Below, piece after piece: positions 1 to 11,454 of a stretch of DNA of 64,000 nt (position 1 is the first letter of the stretch; each line of letters begins with the position of its first letter). The stretch spans positions 217,238 to 281,237 of the forward strand of contig MNCI01024031.1 of the NCBI GenBank assembly GCA_015680685.1. Direction: 5' to 3'. The notes beneath the pieces were generated by a model. The model had not been told where the DNA came from and did not search any database. It saw only the letters and a list, made by a program, of their open reading frames with translations. Origin of the DNA: Gnetum montanum (Eukaryota > Streptophyta > Gnetopsida > Gnetales > Gnetaceae). Made by a program: the position numbers and the translations under genes.

Positions 1-533
1 ATCTTGTTGACCAGATCAAGCCAACCAAGAAAACGTGCTTAAAATTATTTAATGAATCACATGTTGTCATGAAGGGAATGGTCATGATAGCTTTTGTGGT
101 AGGGGAGCAATTTTCCACTACTACCAAGTTCATTATTGTCAAAGAGATGCCCAAGTTCAACTTGATCCTGTGGAGGTTCAGGCTAGCCCAGTTACAGGCC
201 ATCTCTTTGCCCATCCATCAAGAGATCCACCTTCCCTATGAAGGTAGAGAAGTGGTCATATATGGTGACAATGCATCTCCCCCAACCATCAACAATGTCA
301 ATGTAGAGTAAGGGTTGGAAGTAGAGTTCTTTGATGGCATGCCACCCATTCGGGATGAAAGCCAACTTTGTTTAGCTGACCCATCTGAGCAACGAAACAA
401 AGTGAGCAACCTCCCTAAGGAAGCTCTATGGGTAGAATTTCCCTTTAGCACCATAGATGAAGGTCTAGGTAAGTATTGCTTTGTGCCTTCTAGGGCCTAT
501 GCACCTCTTAACCCACATAGGGTTAGGAAATAA
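1..533 (+). pseudogene. Tat-type retropepsin C-terminal half and post-protease segment
   Basis: The frame reads through the end of an aspartic protease domain. It has the hydrophobic strand FIIVKEMPKFNLIL, then an altered copy of the usual LGRPW motif (LWRFRLAQLQA), then PIHQEIHLPYEG and VVIYGD, a layout typical of Tat-lineage proteases. The catalytic Asp-Thr/Ser-Gly would be upstream of the window. A single stop at about 309-311 separates it from a second open stretch at 315-533 containing GLGKYCFVPSRAYAPLNP, probably the G-patch-like tail that follows the protease in this lineage (inference). The frame ends at 531-533 and the next pol block appears only near 6066. Confidence 0.7.
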
Positions 534-689
534 TTACATGACTAAGGTATCCCCTTAGTTTATTCATGTCTCATTTGCCTCTTGCTTTTACTTGTGCAAT
601 TACATTTATATAGGTTCTTGCATCTTGCATTAGTTATTTCATTTCTTTAGTTTATGTAGTCCTGTTTAAGCCTTTCATGCATTAGAAAA

Positions 690-1015
690 TACTAAGACAA
701 AAAAAAAAACATAAACATAAAAAAAAAACAACAAAATGGCTCACTAAGGTTTAAAATTGGCAACTTGCTTCCTTTTGTGCTATGGCTTGAAAAGGCCCTA
801 AATTATTACATGGCCTACCATGGCTTAAAAATTGTAGCATTTCTACGGCTTACCATGGCCTAAATCTAGTAGCCTTTCTTGCATCTTCATGGCTTGAAAT
901 GACCTTAAATTAGCAATCCCATCACATGGGCCGAAATGTCCTTAAACTAGCAATGGCCCTTCTACCATGGCCCTAAATTAGCATGGGGCCCACAAGGGAC
1001 CTAATTGCACAAATC
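690..1015 (+). repeat. A-rich tracts and degenerate CTTAAATTAGCA repeat array
   Basis: Two poly-A runs at about 700-730 are followed by about eight irregular copies of a motif close to CATGGCCTTAAATTAGCAA with period roughly 40-60 bases. The same motif family recurs at 5870-5920 and 9560-9840 in T1, and in reverse orientation at 51370-51730 and 58395-58460 in T2. Confidence 0.6.
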
Positions 1016-1359
1016 AACTGCAAGTTAGAATTCCCACAACATTGCACAAACTACAACAAAGTGATATATGAATCACCATTACATTTCCAAATCATCAATG
1101 AAATATATAGCTGAAGTGTACATAAAAAAATTGTTAAAAAATGAAAAATTGCCCAACAACAAGGTTACATCTTAGCCTGGTTAGCTAGTAGTATTTGGTG
1201 GGGGTTGGGGTTCCTCTTCCTCTTCCTCTGCTGCTCTACTAGGGCTTGTGCCATTGCCTAGAACCTAAGTAAAACAATAAATTAGCTAACAAAATAGGTG
1301 ACATGAAAAATTATCATAAAATAAATAAAAAACAATTCAAACTAGACTAACCTAAGAGG

Positions 1360-4300
1360 GGCCTACATCCATATCTGGAGGCATTCTACTAAGGCCCACC
1401 TCCAAGCATTAGAGGATTGTCTTTGATAGCTGAATTTAGTCCTCCTTGCCAAAGTCAATGCTTGTGAGGATCTCGTATTTTTCCACAATTTTCCATGTGG
1501 GTGGCCTTGACAAAAACATGGTAGAGGAAACCTCTCTTGAAGGTGTAGCAATGTTTCTCTTAGAGGTCCACTCACCACTACATTTCTAGTAAACAATTCA
1601 TAGGCCTGTGTTGCACTAATTGTGTCAAGGAACATGTTGTACCAATTACGTTAAGGAACATGTCGTGACAATGGTGCTCCTTGGACTCATCCTTGTACCT
1701 TTTAATGTATGCCTTCATTCCTATTTGTAGTGGTGTTTATGATTTTTTTGAGTTTGATCCCATTAGTACACCTTAGCATTGTACTCTTTCCACTCCTAGT
1801 TTTTCCTATCTAGCAGGTCCATCTATAGCCATTGCTCAATCACCTCTCAGGTGGCCTTGTTTTTACCACAAATGGCTGACTAGTACCTAGCATAGTTAAT
1901 CTTGGTTATTCGCCAGGTACTATTTCCTTAGTCACAAGCCACTAGGAAATCATAGTGGGCCTACATGTCCAATTTGGCATCTTGGCTCACTCCCTTGTCC
2001 TAGAGCTTGTGCACCCACTTCCAAAAATGCTCATTAGTGTGCCTACATTCACATAATGCTCTTGCACACAAGAGCGTGTACTTGCTACCCTCATCATACA
2101 CATGATGGGACACTTGCTTCACTTTAGGGGGAAACTCAGGGATGGCGTCAACTCTAGCCACCCTTCTTGGGTCCCACCGAAGCTTGGAACCTCTTGGCAT
2201 ATAATAGGAAAAACAAAATTAGCCATAGACTAAGTTGCAAATTAGTAAGGAAAATTACAAAAACATAGACATACCAATATCAAGATTTGTTTGTTGTATG
2301 CAGTCTACCATGTCTTCAACTAGGCTTTTCATGAAGGTGAACTTATTAGGTTCTTTTGTCCACGGCTACATGCGAAAAGTGGAGGTAGACACTGGACTAT
2401 CAGTGGAAATACCTAGGATTATGATACAACATGTTTAGTAATTATCAAATAACCAAAGATGTAAGAGTTAAAAAGAGAAATAATAGATGGTGGTGAAAAG
2501 CTCCTATCCAACAAGCCCTTAGGTGTGAGAGTGGAGGAATCACCCATCTACATGTCATCAAAGAAATTATCAAACTCATCCCCATCTAAATGTAGCAATC
2601 CTTCGTCCTCTAATTGTTGTAGGACCTCTGTGGCCTTTTGGTCTTCTTACTCTAGTGCTTGTCCCTTAGTTTGAGAAGGGATGTCATCCACTACAAGCTT
2701 TGCTACTATCGTGGAAGCCTTCTTGCCTACATCTGATGATTCACATAGGTTAGGATTAGCATTTCTAATGATTAGTATAGTAATTTAGCATAGCACAGTA
2801 TAGCAACATCTAATGACTTATACTCACTTGCAATTCTTGAACACAAATCATGAAACCTTAAGTGGATCTTCCTATTTCTCTCCTCCACCTTGTACAGGCT
2901 TCTTTGTAGGACATGGCTTTTTTAATTTTTATCTTAGATGATTCCACTACCTTAGCAATGAGGCATGCCCCTCTAGCCACATTCTCAATGTTAGCCGGTG
3001 GGGCCTCACCTACACTATCACATGAGTGGTGATCATCCCAAGTGGCCTCTAGTCATTATAGAAAATGACTTACCAATTACCTCTGGGGGCTCCTGCAACC
3101 ATGTGGTAGTGAATAAGTGCTGGATCTATGGCCTAGAGAGCTACTTACAGTCCTACACTACCCATCACCCATCTTCTCGAACCACCAAGAACTCCACAAA
3201 CCTTTACAAGCATCCTGCAAAAAATGTGAAGTGCACATGTGACCTCGCCTAGAGGTTATGGCGCAACTTGATGATTTTAGTGTGTAGGCCAATAGCAAGG
3301 TAGGAAGCTTAGTTGTATTGCATGCCTTTCTCTAACACATCCCTCATCATCTAAGCCTACTCCACCTTAATAATTTTTCCTTGAGAGAGTAGCTTTGGAA
3401 ATGCATGGACACAAAAGAGTGGGTAGAGTTAATGGACCATAGGCAATCTCACATCTTTGATGAATATGCCTTTGCAAGACTTAGGAGTGCCTAGCCACTC
3501 CTCAACATCCTCTCTATGGTCCACTTATTTGTCAAGTTTCTTAGCAACTAATGGGCCCTCAGAGGGGAGGCCAAAAAGGTCTGCAAACAAATCTTCTATG
3601 AGGTCAAAAACCACCTACATACCATGGGCCCATGTAATGAAACAACTAGTACTCTCACTAAAAGAGTCAATGATTGCAACCATTTTGGCCACTAGGATTC
3701 CCAGGCTAAGGGCTAAGAAAAAGTCCATTAGCCTAGCCTATTGAACCTTACTAGTCAAGTCGGTTGGGGCCTCATAGTACAACCAATGCTGCATACCCTC
3801 AACATCACCATACTACATGATGAGGGTGGCCTTAGTGCACCCAGTCGAAACCACTATGACCTCTCCTAAAATGATCGCAGCTGCAATAGGCAAAAGCAAA
3901 GTTAGCATCATGAGAAAAGAAAAGTAGCAAATGCATAAGAGCAAAAAAAAAAAAAAAAGGACTACTTACATGGCATGAATGGTGTGTGAGATGGTGGTGG
4001 TGGGGTTAAGACCTCCTCCACACGGGGTATGTCCATCATCCATTCAACATCTAACGAGCCATAGGTTTGATACTCTCATAGGCCTTAGGGTACCAATGAA
4101 GGTATTCCACTAGGTTAGACCCAATTTGTCCAATCACCATCACATGAACATTCTCAAAGGATGAGAATTCCTACAGGGTAATGCAAGTCAAGTTCAAGGC
4201 TTCCTCCTCATGGTGAGGGCCAAGTGCATCAACAATAAATTTGGCAATAGAAATAAGTATTTAGCATCCTCATATGAGTTATAATCGAATGGATAGTGCA

Positions 4301-4800
4301 AAAAATGATAGAAATCACCCTCCAGTGCAATACACTATCCCAAGTGGATTCTAAAATAGGGTAAGCATGCGGTGAGCAACAAACAAGGTGTTGCTCTTGC
4401 TATAGCACTGGAACTCTGGCATCTGCCAGATCCTGGATAAAGGCCTAATGCCACTAGGGCTCTAGCCTAAACTCCCTACTCTATCGCTAGTAGGAGGCTC
4501 ATTAGACATGAATCTTAGAATGCCCTAATATGCCCTAGACAACAATGTTTCTGTGATGACATTGGCTACTTCTATTGCCAAGTGTGATCACATCATCACA
4601 CTAAATTATTGAAGCAAGAATTCTAGGAACTCACATGCTCCTAATTTGAACTACACTACCTGGTGACCCACATGCATGTTTGGTGAAGGTGCATTTAGTA
4701 TGGGTTCACTCATACAACAAAGGATACCCACAAGCTCCACCGCAATGAGAATTGGCTTCAACAATAACCTGTAGCTATAACAGCAACAAAAGGGAAGCAT
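1360..4800 (-). pseudogene. Degenerate antisense coding region of unknown function
   Basis: The minus strand holds a series of protein-like stretches in changing frames. The clearest are 3720-2950, 2200-2000 (MPRGSKLRWDPRRVARVDAI) and 1635-1363. Further conceptual blocks occur up to about 4800. Many in-frame stops sit next to aromatic or charged context where Trp would fit, as expected from TGG decaying to TAG or TGA. I do not recognise the protein. It could be an antisense ORF of the kind some Tat-lineage elements carry, or the gene of a nested minus-strand element. Gaps between blocks near 2210-2440 and 2750-2830 look non-coding and may be introns. That a real coding region existed is an inference from length and codon pattern. 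Confidence 0.35.
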
Positions 4801-5034
4801 TAGCATTGGATGCATACAAAAAATGCATTAAAATTATGCTTAGAAAATTAGAAAAAGTTAAATAGCATGACTAGGCAACCCTTAGCCTCCTCCATGAACC
4901 CCATGGGAAAGGGATGTTAGCACACCCATCTGATGCACCTAAGTGCTCAATGGGGCACAACACTAACATTCCCGTTTCACATTTGGACTTAGCATTTTTC
5001 ATGTTTAACATTATATTTTTGTACTCAGCAACTC

Positions 5035-5300
5035 TGGGTAGTGTAGCTAATGGGTATAAAAAAAATTCTAACTTCTAGCTACATTCTCCTAGAGCATAGC
5101 CCATGTAGGTTTTGGTGGAAAAAGTTTTCTAATTATTGGTTGTAGAGCGTAACCCTCAAAAACATCAAAAATTTTTCTTAACTATTGGTTACGCTCCTTA
5201 CAAAGTGTAACCCTTAAAAATTTCAAGAAATTTCTAACTATTGGTTATGCTCTTAGGAGTGTACCCTCCAAATAGGAAAGTCCAGAAATTTTTTTTAACT
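5035..5300. repeat. Short tandem array, about 60-65 bp period
   Basis: Three to four diverged copies of a unit containing CTAACTATTGGTTACGCTC, followed by GTAACCCTYAAAA and an AT-rich stretch, lie end to end. The unit resembles the gcatagctagtgtagc-type repeats inside the Tat LTRs, read on the other strand, so it may be a fragment of a related LTR. Confidence 0.55.
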
Positions 5301-5402
5301 CCTTAAAGTGTATCATTAAAGTGAGACACTTCAATATAAAAATCCAAGCACAAAACAAGGGAAGTTATACATAACATGTACTAGGCATGACATAGCCATG
5401 AT

Positions 5403-5670
5403 CTATGCGATCTCCTTGCCCACTCCATTACGCTTTGGCACTTGATGCCACTTAATCCTCTCCATCATGCTTTGTGTTCTCATGCCTTGCAGTGTGTCAT
5501 GGTCGGTGGCTATGCTTTGGTTCTCTTCACTTTTATTGCTATGCTCTGACTCTCCTTGCTCTAGCCATGCTATGCTTGGTGACTTCTCATTTTTTATTTT
5601 TGAAAATGATAGGTTGGCCATGGTGAAAATGCCTATTTAAACCCCTCTGGGATGATTGACATGTCACCTA
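5403..5670 (-). promoter_or_regulatory. Promoter-like segment with TATA-like box and a 72-codon frame
   Basis: On the minus strand a TTTAAATAGG box near 5640 stands just upstream of CACCATGG, which opens a frame ending at 5403 (MANLSFSKIKNEKSPSIAWL at its start; Lys, Glu and Ser rich). The Tat LTRs have a comparable TATA region (12452, and 49133 on the minus strand), so this may be a minus-strand LTR remnant. It may be the start of the antisense coding region at 1360-4800, but no continuous link is visible. Confidence 0.35.
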
Positions 5671-6065
5671 CTTGGGTAGCATCCCATGTTCTGCATGTAA
5701 TGTGGGACAAGTGTAGCAACCAGAGTTAGAAAATTTTTTAACTTTTTTAGCGTTCCCAGACTTAGAAAATTTTTTGCATTTTTGTGGTTGCCTAGAAAAT
5801 GCCTAGCTTAATGCCACATTCCAAACCTTCCTTGCCTTGCCTAAACCGATGCATCTTGCCCAATCCATGATTTACTACAACCTTAAATTGGCAATTCTAT
5901 GGCCTACCAAGGCCCAAAATTGGTTCCCACACTTGCTTACCTAATCCCATAGTGGCATAGTTAGGAAATTTTTTTATAACATTACCTTCCTTTTCTACTT
6001 TATGAAGATAGGTGCAACTTGACATTCTTCTAGTTATTTTTGCAAGATTCTTGGCAAGATTGCAA

Positions 6066-7250
6066 CATGAGTGCATACAAGCATCTTCATTCACCCCTGG
6101 TCTTGATTGGACCTTATGGCGATTCCACATGATGCATTAACACTGAATGCCTAGACTTTGAGCCCATAGCCTATGATACCCATGTAGCATTCCTAGAGGC
6201 ATCTCTAGATTGGCTAGACTATCTAGTTAGAGCTTTAGATCTAGAGGCAGGTGAGTAGTCGAGGACCCCCTTGTCAAAGTCCCTATAATAATGCATAAAT
6301 GTGAGGTGAAGACACTAAAAATTAGTTCCTTGTTAGAGCCTCAACCCACACAAAGCATAACCAAAGTCCTCAATGATAACGTCAAGGCATTTGTATGGTC
6401 CTATGAGGACTTGCTAGGCCTAGACCCTTGCATAGTGCAACATAACATCATCCTTGATCCTCATGTAAAACCAGTCAAATAAAAATCCCATAAGGTTAAA
6501 CTTGAGGTGGTGTTGGTAGTTCGCAATGAAATCACTAAGCTTTACAAGGTTGGTTTCATCTGGGTAGTTGACTATGTAGACTAGGTTTCCAACATCATAG
6601 TTCTCCCTACGAAAAATGGAAGTATACACATTTGCATAGACTTCAAGGACCTGAATAAGGTGACCATCAAAGATGATTTCCTATTGCCTAGTATTGACCA
6701 ATTCATCTATACTATGGCTAGTCATGCCTTGTTGTCCTTCATGGATGGGTTCTCGGGATACAACTAGATTTAGATTAATGCAGAGTACCAACTCAGCACA
6801 ACCTTTATGACCCTTTGGGGTATGTTTTACTACACAGTGATGCCTTTTAGACTAAAGAACATGGGATCAACTACCAACGTGCAATGAAGTATATCTTTAG
6901 TGATTATTTATTAGACTTGCTTAATGACTACTTTGACAACATAGTAGTTAAGTTCAAGGTGGCTCACAACCATGCAGATGAATTTGACCATGTACTTAAA
7001 CATTGCGTTAGACATGAATTTAGGCTAAACCCCAAGAAGTGTGTCTTTAGTGTCAAGAGTGCTCACATGTTAGGCTTTATATTATAAGAGGCAGGCATAC
7101 ACATAGACCCCGATAAGATTAAGGCTATCATCAACTTAGCACCATTAGCAAACCTTAAGGAGCTATGTGGGTTACAAGGTAGATTGCAATTCATTTGTAG
7201 GTTTATCACAAGGTTAACTGATAAGTTGTAGCTAATGTAACATTTTCTCA
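6066..7250 (+). pseudogene. Tat-like reverse transcriptase
   Basis: The coding block opens near HSPLVLIGPYG and continues in pieces: NVKAFVWSYEDLLGLDP, then DPHVKPVK, then the finger and palm motifs ICIDFKDLNKVTIKDDF, LLSFMDGFSGYN and YYTVMPFRLKN. The catalytic YxDD motif is YFDNIVVKF near 6930, with the second Asp changed to Asn, so it is inactive. NPKKCVF, typical of the domain, follows at about 7030. Stops replace Gln and Arg in the FSGYNQIR motif, consistent with C-to-T changes. At least two frameshifts separate the blocks. The same domain lies at 57080-57960 in T2, where the active-site motif YMDDI is preserved. Confidence 0.85.
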
Positions 7251-7289
7251 AAAAGGAGATCCACTTTGAGTGGATAGCTCAATGCCAAG

Positions 7290-7640
7290 AGCCATTTGAC
7301 AACCTCAAGAAGGAGTTGGCTCAACTTCCAACAGTTTACCCTCCACAAGGAGATAAAACATTTTACATCTACCTTGTAATCTTAGACATGCCCATTGCCT
7401 TTTTTATTTGCCAAAAGTGAGATGATGGCTTAGAGATCCCTATTTACTACCTAAGCCATGTGCTAGTGGCCCACAAAGCAAAATACAATGATGTGGAGAA
7501 GAATTGCCTTACCCTAGTCTTCACACTTAAGAAGTGGAGGCATTATCCTTTTTGCAGTCAGGTTACCATCATCTACAAAAATAATGTACTCTAGGCTATT
7601 ACCACAAACATCTACAAAAGTAGTAAAATTGTATGATGGA
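7290..7640 (+). pseudogene. First (Ty3/gypsy-type) RNase H of T1
   Basis: After the RT thumb the frame reads KTFYIYLVILDMPIAFFICQ, then IYYLSHVLVAHKAKYNDVEK and LTLVFTLKKWRHY, the standard layout of the RNase H fused to Ty3/gypsy RT. The Glu of the active site (VEKNC) is present. Stops interrupt it after FICQK and near NNVL. It is followed by a linker and a second RNase H. Confidence 0.75.
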
Positions 7641-7734
7641 AAGAAATAACCATAAAATTTAACCTACACTACATAGTGCAAGCATCCACTAAAGGTTAAG
7701 CAATAGCTGCATAAATAACAACTTCACCAATAGA

Positions 7735-8215
7735 CGATCAAGCGACAACAGATCCAGAATTTCTGGATGAGCATGTTAATAGCATAAGCCAAGTGCCTAT
7801 CAACTTTGAGGTAGTTTTACACTTCGATGGTGCTTCAACCTCACAAGGGGGTAGTGTCACTTTCGTCATCACATTTCCCTCTAGGGAGATTTGACCCTTT
7901 GCATATCACTTTGCATTTCCTTGCATCTCACTTTGCATTTCCTTGCATCGATAATATAACAAAGTATGAAGGCCTCCTTAGAGGCATCTTAGTAGCTCAC
8001 AATCTAAGAATCCAAAACCTAGTAGTCTAAGGAAATTCATAGTTAGTTGTCAACCAAGTTACAGAGGTTTAGGCTTGTAAAGCACAACATTTACAACCTT
8101 ACTATGACTTGGCAAAGCACTTGATCAAGCAATTTGCAACTGTAGATATCCAATATATTCCCTATAACGAGAACACCATTACTGATGCATTAGCCATCTT
8201 ATCTGTAAGCATAGT
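7735..8215 (+). pseudogene. Second, archaeal-type RNase H of T1
   Basis: FLDEHVNSISQVPINFEVVL leads into LHFDGASTSQGG, the first Asp motif of the archaeal-type RNase H (aRNH) known in Tat-lineage elements. A frameshift after about 7895 is followed by ITKYEGLLRGILVAHNLRIQN (Glu motif), GNS where GDS is expected (Asp to Asn), YYDLAKHLIKQF and finally ENTITDALA (last Asp). Order and spacing fit a complete domain of about 130 residues with one lost catalytic Asp. Position between RNase H and integrase is a hallmark of the lineage. The direct repeat CATTTCCTTGCATC at 7910-7950 inside the domain looks like a local duplication. Confidence 0.75.
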
Positions 8216-9543
8216 GCCAAACATGTTTCATGCCTTACCCACTTTAGTAATGGACTACACCAAGCCTATTACTCAAACAACAAGCATTGCATCCATAGCC
8301 ATGACAAGCATAGCTCATGCATAGGAATAGTACAACAATATTAAGATGTACCTCCAATAGGGTAAGCCTTTGCAACACCTAACCACTACTTTAAAGGATG
8401 TAGTATGAAAATGGTCACAAGAGTACATCCTTGTAGGTGATAGAACCTTGTGTCACAGATCCTATGATGGAATACTACTAACCTGTGTTAGTTATAGCAA
8501 AGCACAAATGATTGTTAATCAAGTCCACGAGGGACTGTGCAAAGGCCACATAGCACGTAGGGTAATGGCAACAAAAATTAGATGCTTAGGCTACTATTTA
8601 CCTTACATGGAGTGTGATTGCATTTCCAAGGTTAAAATGTGTGATGTGTGTTAGCGACATGACAAATTAATGCATGTGCCATCCACTAAACTGCATACCA
8701 TGAAGATCACATGGTTTTTGCAACATTAGGGGTTGGACATCATAGGACCTATCATGCCTAAGTCTTCTACAAGACATAGCTTCATCATAACCACAACTGA
8801 ATACTTTACCAAGTGGGTTGAAGCCATTCCCCTTAGGAAGACGATGTCATAATAGGTTTGCAAATTTATCCTTGACAACATAGTGACCCAATTCGGTCTA
8901 CCCATGACTATAGTCACAAAAAATGGGCCACAATTTAGTAGTGTAGAAACCAAAGCCTTCTACAAACACCTTGGCATCAAACATTCCTTTTCATCATCAT
9001 ACTACTTGCAGGCGAATGGCCAAGCAGAGGCTACAAAAAAAGTCATCATCAACCTGTTGAAGCATATGCTTAGCAGCTAGTCTATATGCTATGGGCCTAC
9101 CGCACAACATGCAGAAAAAAAATTGGTAAGAGATCATATAGCCTTATGTATGGAATTGAAGCAACTTTGCCTCTTGAATTATAGGTCTAATCACTCCGTG
9201 TGATCATCTTGAGCTTGATTGATGAGATTCAGAATGATGAGTTAAGAATCATTGACCTTGACTCTATAGAGGATGAGCACATGCAGACACTTGATTGCAT
9301 CAATTGGTATCAAGAAAAGAAATGGCAAAGACATTACCATAATCAACATTAATGCCCAATGAAGAAAGGGGACCTAGTCCTCAAGGTCATTTGCAAACCC
9401 ACAGACAAATTCTCAACCAACTAGGAAGGGACTTTCTTGGTACAAAGGCCTATGACAATGGAGCATTCAAGCTTGTTGATCTAGATGGCAATGAGTTTGC
9501 TAACCTGATTAACCATTCATACCTCAAGCCCTACTACGCTTGA
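8216..9543 (+). pseudogene. Integrase of T1 with zinc finger and C-terminal domain
   Basis: A linker is followed by an HHCC-type zinc finger at about 8525-8653 (HEGLCKGH then MCDVC). The catalytic core follows: GLDIIGP (first Asp), then TKNGPQF near 8917 where DNG is expected, so the second Asp is lost, then GQAEAT near 9024 with the Glu kept. The C-terminal region carries KKGDLVL and ends with FKLVDLDGNEFANLINHSYL and PYYA at 9541, with at least one frameshift around 9390. The enzyme would join element ends to host DNA, but this copy is inactive. The homologue in T2 lies at 51780-52990 on the minus strand. Confidence 0.85.
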
Positions 9544-9544
9544 C

Positions 9545-11290
9545 ACATAGCATTGATGCATCAAGGTAAGCATACATATGCTATGATGTTAAAATAGCAC
9601 AGAATGTCCTTGGGCTATGACATTAATCTAGCACCTATAGCATGATTTGCTATGACCTTAAACTAACAATCCACCATCTACTACGATGTTAAAATAGCAC
9701 ACAACAGTCTACTAGGACTATAAACTATCACATCATAGTTTGCCAAGACCTTAAATTGGGTTCATGATATGTTAGGACCTTAAACTAGCACAACATGTGA
9801 TCTACCAGGACCTTAAATTGGGTTCGTAGTTTAGCACACAGAACTCAACACATACAATTCTATGGACAAGTGAGCACAAATACTTCCAACACTTCATCAC
9901 CTACCCACACCTCTTGGGTAGGGTAGGGTGAGGCATTGTAGTTTCAGAATGGAGTTCATGTCATCAAGAAAAAGACCTCTGGAGCATATGTAGCATCATC
10001 ACCCTTGGCATTTTACTGATCCTCTGAAGATGCCTTCAGGAATCTTGTTAACCTTCTAGAGCTACCACAACCATTTCTAGTCTTCTTGGTTAAAGCTCTC
10101 ACTATCAGCATCACTCGCTAGAGTCCTAGCAGTACTGTGGCCTAACCATGGTACTACCATTCTCTAGCGCTCACCATTGCTCGAGCTAGGAAGAGCATCT
10201 AGAAACTTAGCTTCCTACTGAGCTGCTCGATTTCCAAGATCCTATCCTTGGTGAGGAGTCTCAAGAACTTGCATTGCCAATGCCCTTAGTTGCTTAGGTG
10301 CTTTCTTACAGTGTGGCTACTAGAGCTTTTGCAGCTTGCTAGCTCTGGCACTTGCACTGGCCTTTCTACTTTGGACATTGCATGCACATGCAACTGACAC
10401 AACACTTGCTGCCCTTACAGTACTCTTGCAACCAGGATTTTGCTCTCATCTCACATGGTGTGGTTTTTTTCTTATTTTCTCTATGTTGCATTTGCAGGAT
10501 GAAACCCTGACGAAAATCATTCAGAGATGCATTTCACTATAGTAGCAAGTCACCACACTGCTTTGATGTGCTCACTTTGACTTGTCAAACCACTTAAGAG
10601 TGTACATCCCTTTTACTCTACCATAGCCTATTCACATTTACCCCTTCTTTTACTTCACATCTCCCAAACATTCCTGGTAAGCTTCTCTGATGCACAGGAC
10701 ACCCTTTTTTCAGTTAGCCACAAAACCCATGCTGGATGTAATGCAACTTGTCCCATGGGGAATCTTTGTAGTTTGGTCAAAGCCTAAGCATATGTAACAT
10801 AACTCATCCCAAGGAGGAAACACCTATCTTACAGATGTGAAAAGGTTGCCTCTAAGCAAAGCTTGTTGGGAAGCATGTAGTCCACCCAATGATAAACATC
10901 TTTGAATTAGCAAAAAAAAAATGAAAAAAAAGAAAAAAAAAGACAAAACAAAAACAATGAGACAAAACAAGTGCCTAAGAAAAAATAGCAAAGCTATCAT
11001 TTCGCAACTGGTTCAAACTTGCATCAACCATCTTACAAGAACTTTGATGAGAGGTTAAAATTTCAGGGCAAGCCATGTCCATATGTTGACTACCTTACAA
11101 GCACTCTGATGAGGGATCATGATTTACCACAAGCCATCTTGGTGCTACAACCTATAGCCGCATGCACAATGGGAATTCCTCCCACTTGCTATTCCTTAAT
11201 CCATCTCCTTAAGCTACTCCCTACTATACTTTATTCCCTTAGCACTCTTGAGCATGGTGAAGAATTATCTAATCAGGTATTGATAAGTAA
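9545..11290 (+). other. 3' untranslated region of T1
   Basis: No protein domain is visible. The first 300 bases contain a repeat array (9560-9840). The part from about 10730 to 10900 aligns with T2 at about 50740-50960 on the minus strand, which shows it belongs to the element. A poly-A/G patch lies at 10910-10950. The short open frames at 10336-10542 and 11019-11366 are not conserved in T2 and look fortuitous; the second runs into the LTR. Confidence 0.6.
9560..9840 (+). repeat. Degenerate tandem array, CTACYAGGACCTTAAAYT family
   Basis: About six irregular copies of a unit near CTACTAGGACCTTAAACTAGC are spaced 40-60 bases apart, directly after the integrase stop. Related arrays occur in the protease-RT spacer of the same element and in T2. 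Confidence 0.65.
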
Positions 11291-11454
11291 TGTTGGTGTC
11301 ATGTTTTACATGGTCTTTTGTATTCTTTGTCGATGTCTCTTGGGCCACTCCTCTAGACATCAATAAAGAGAGGCCAATGAAACACCACTAATTTTGGGCT
11401 TTAACACTATTAACTACAAATTTGTCTAAGTGTTAAAACTTGGCAAATTCTTCT

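Larger units (their letters stand above)
534..6065. other. 5.5-kb spacer between protease and RT of T1
   Basis: No plus-strand pol coding is visible here. The last part (about 5880-6065) aligns with T2 at about 58250-58450 on the other strand, so at least that part belongs to the element. Ogre-type Tat elements are known to carry an intron between protease and RT, and this spacer sits at that position. A possible donor (AAG/GTATCC near 543-551) and a possible acceptor (TTTTTGCAAG near 6036-6045, after a pyrimidine-rich run) can be seen but are unproven. The spacer also holds A-rich tracts, a repeat array, an antisense degenerate coding region and promoter-like sequence, so it may instead contain a nested minus-strand insertion. 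Confidence 0.5.

Noticed and set aside
11019-11366. 115-codon plus-strand frame
   Set aside because: It crosses the T1 LTR boundary and is not conserved in T2.
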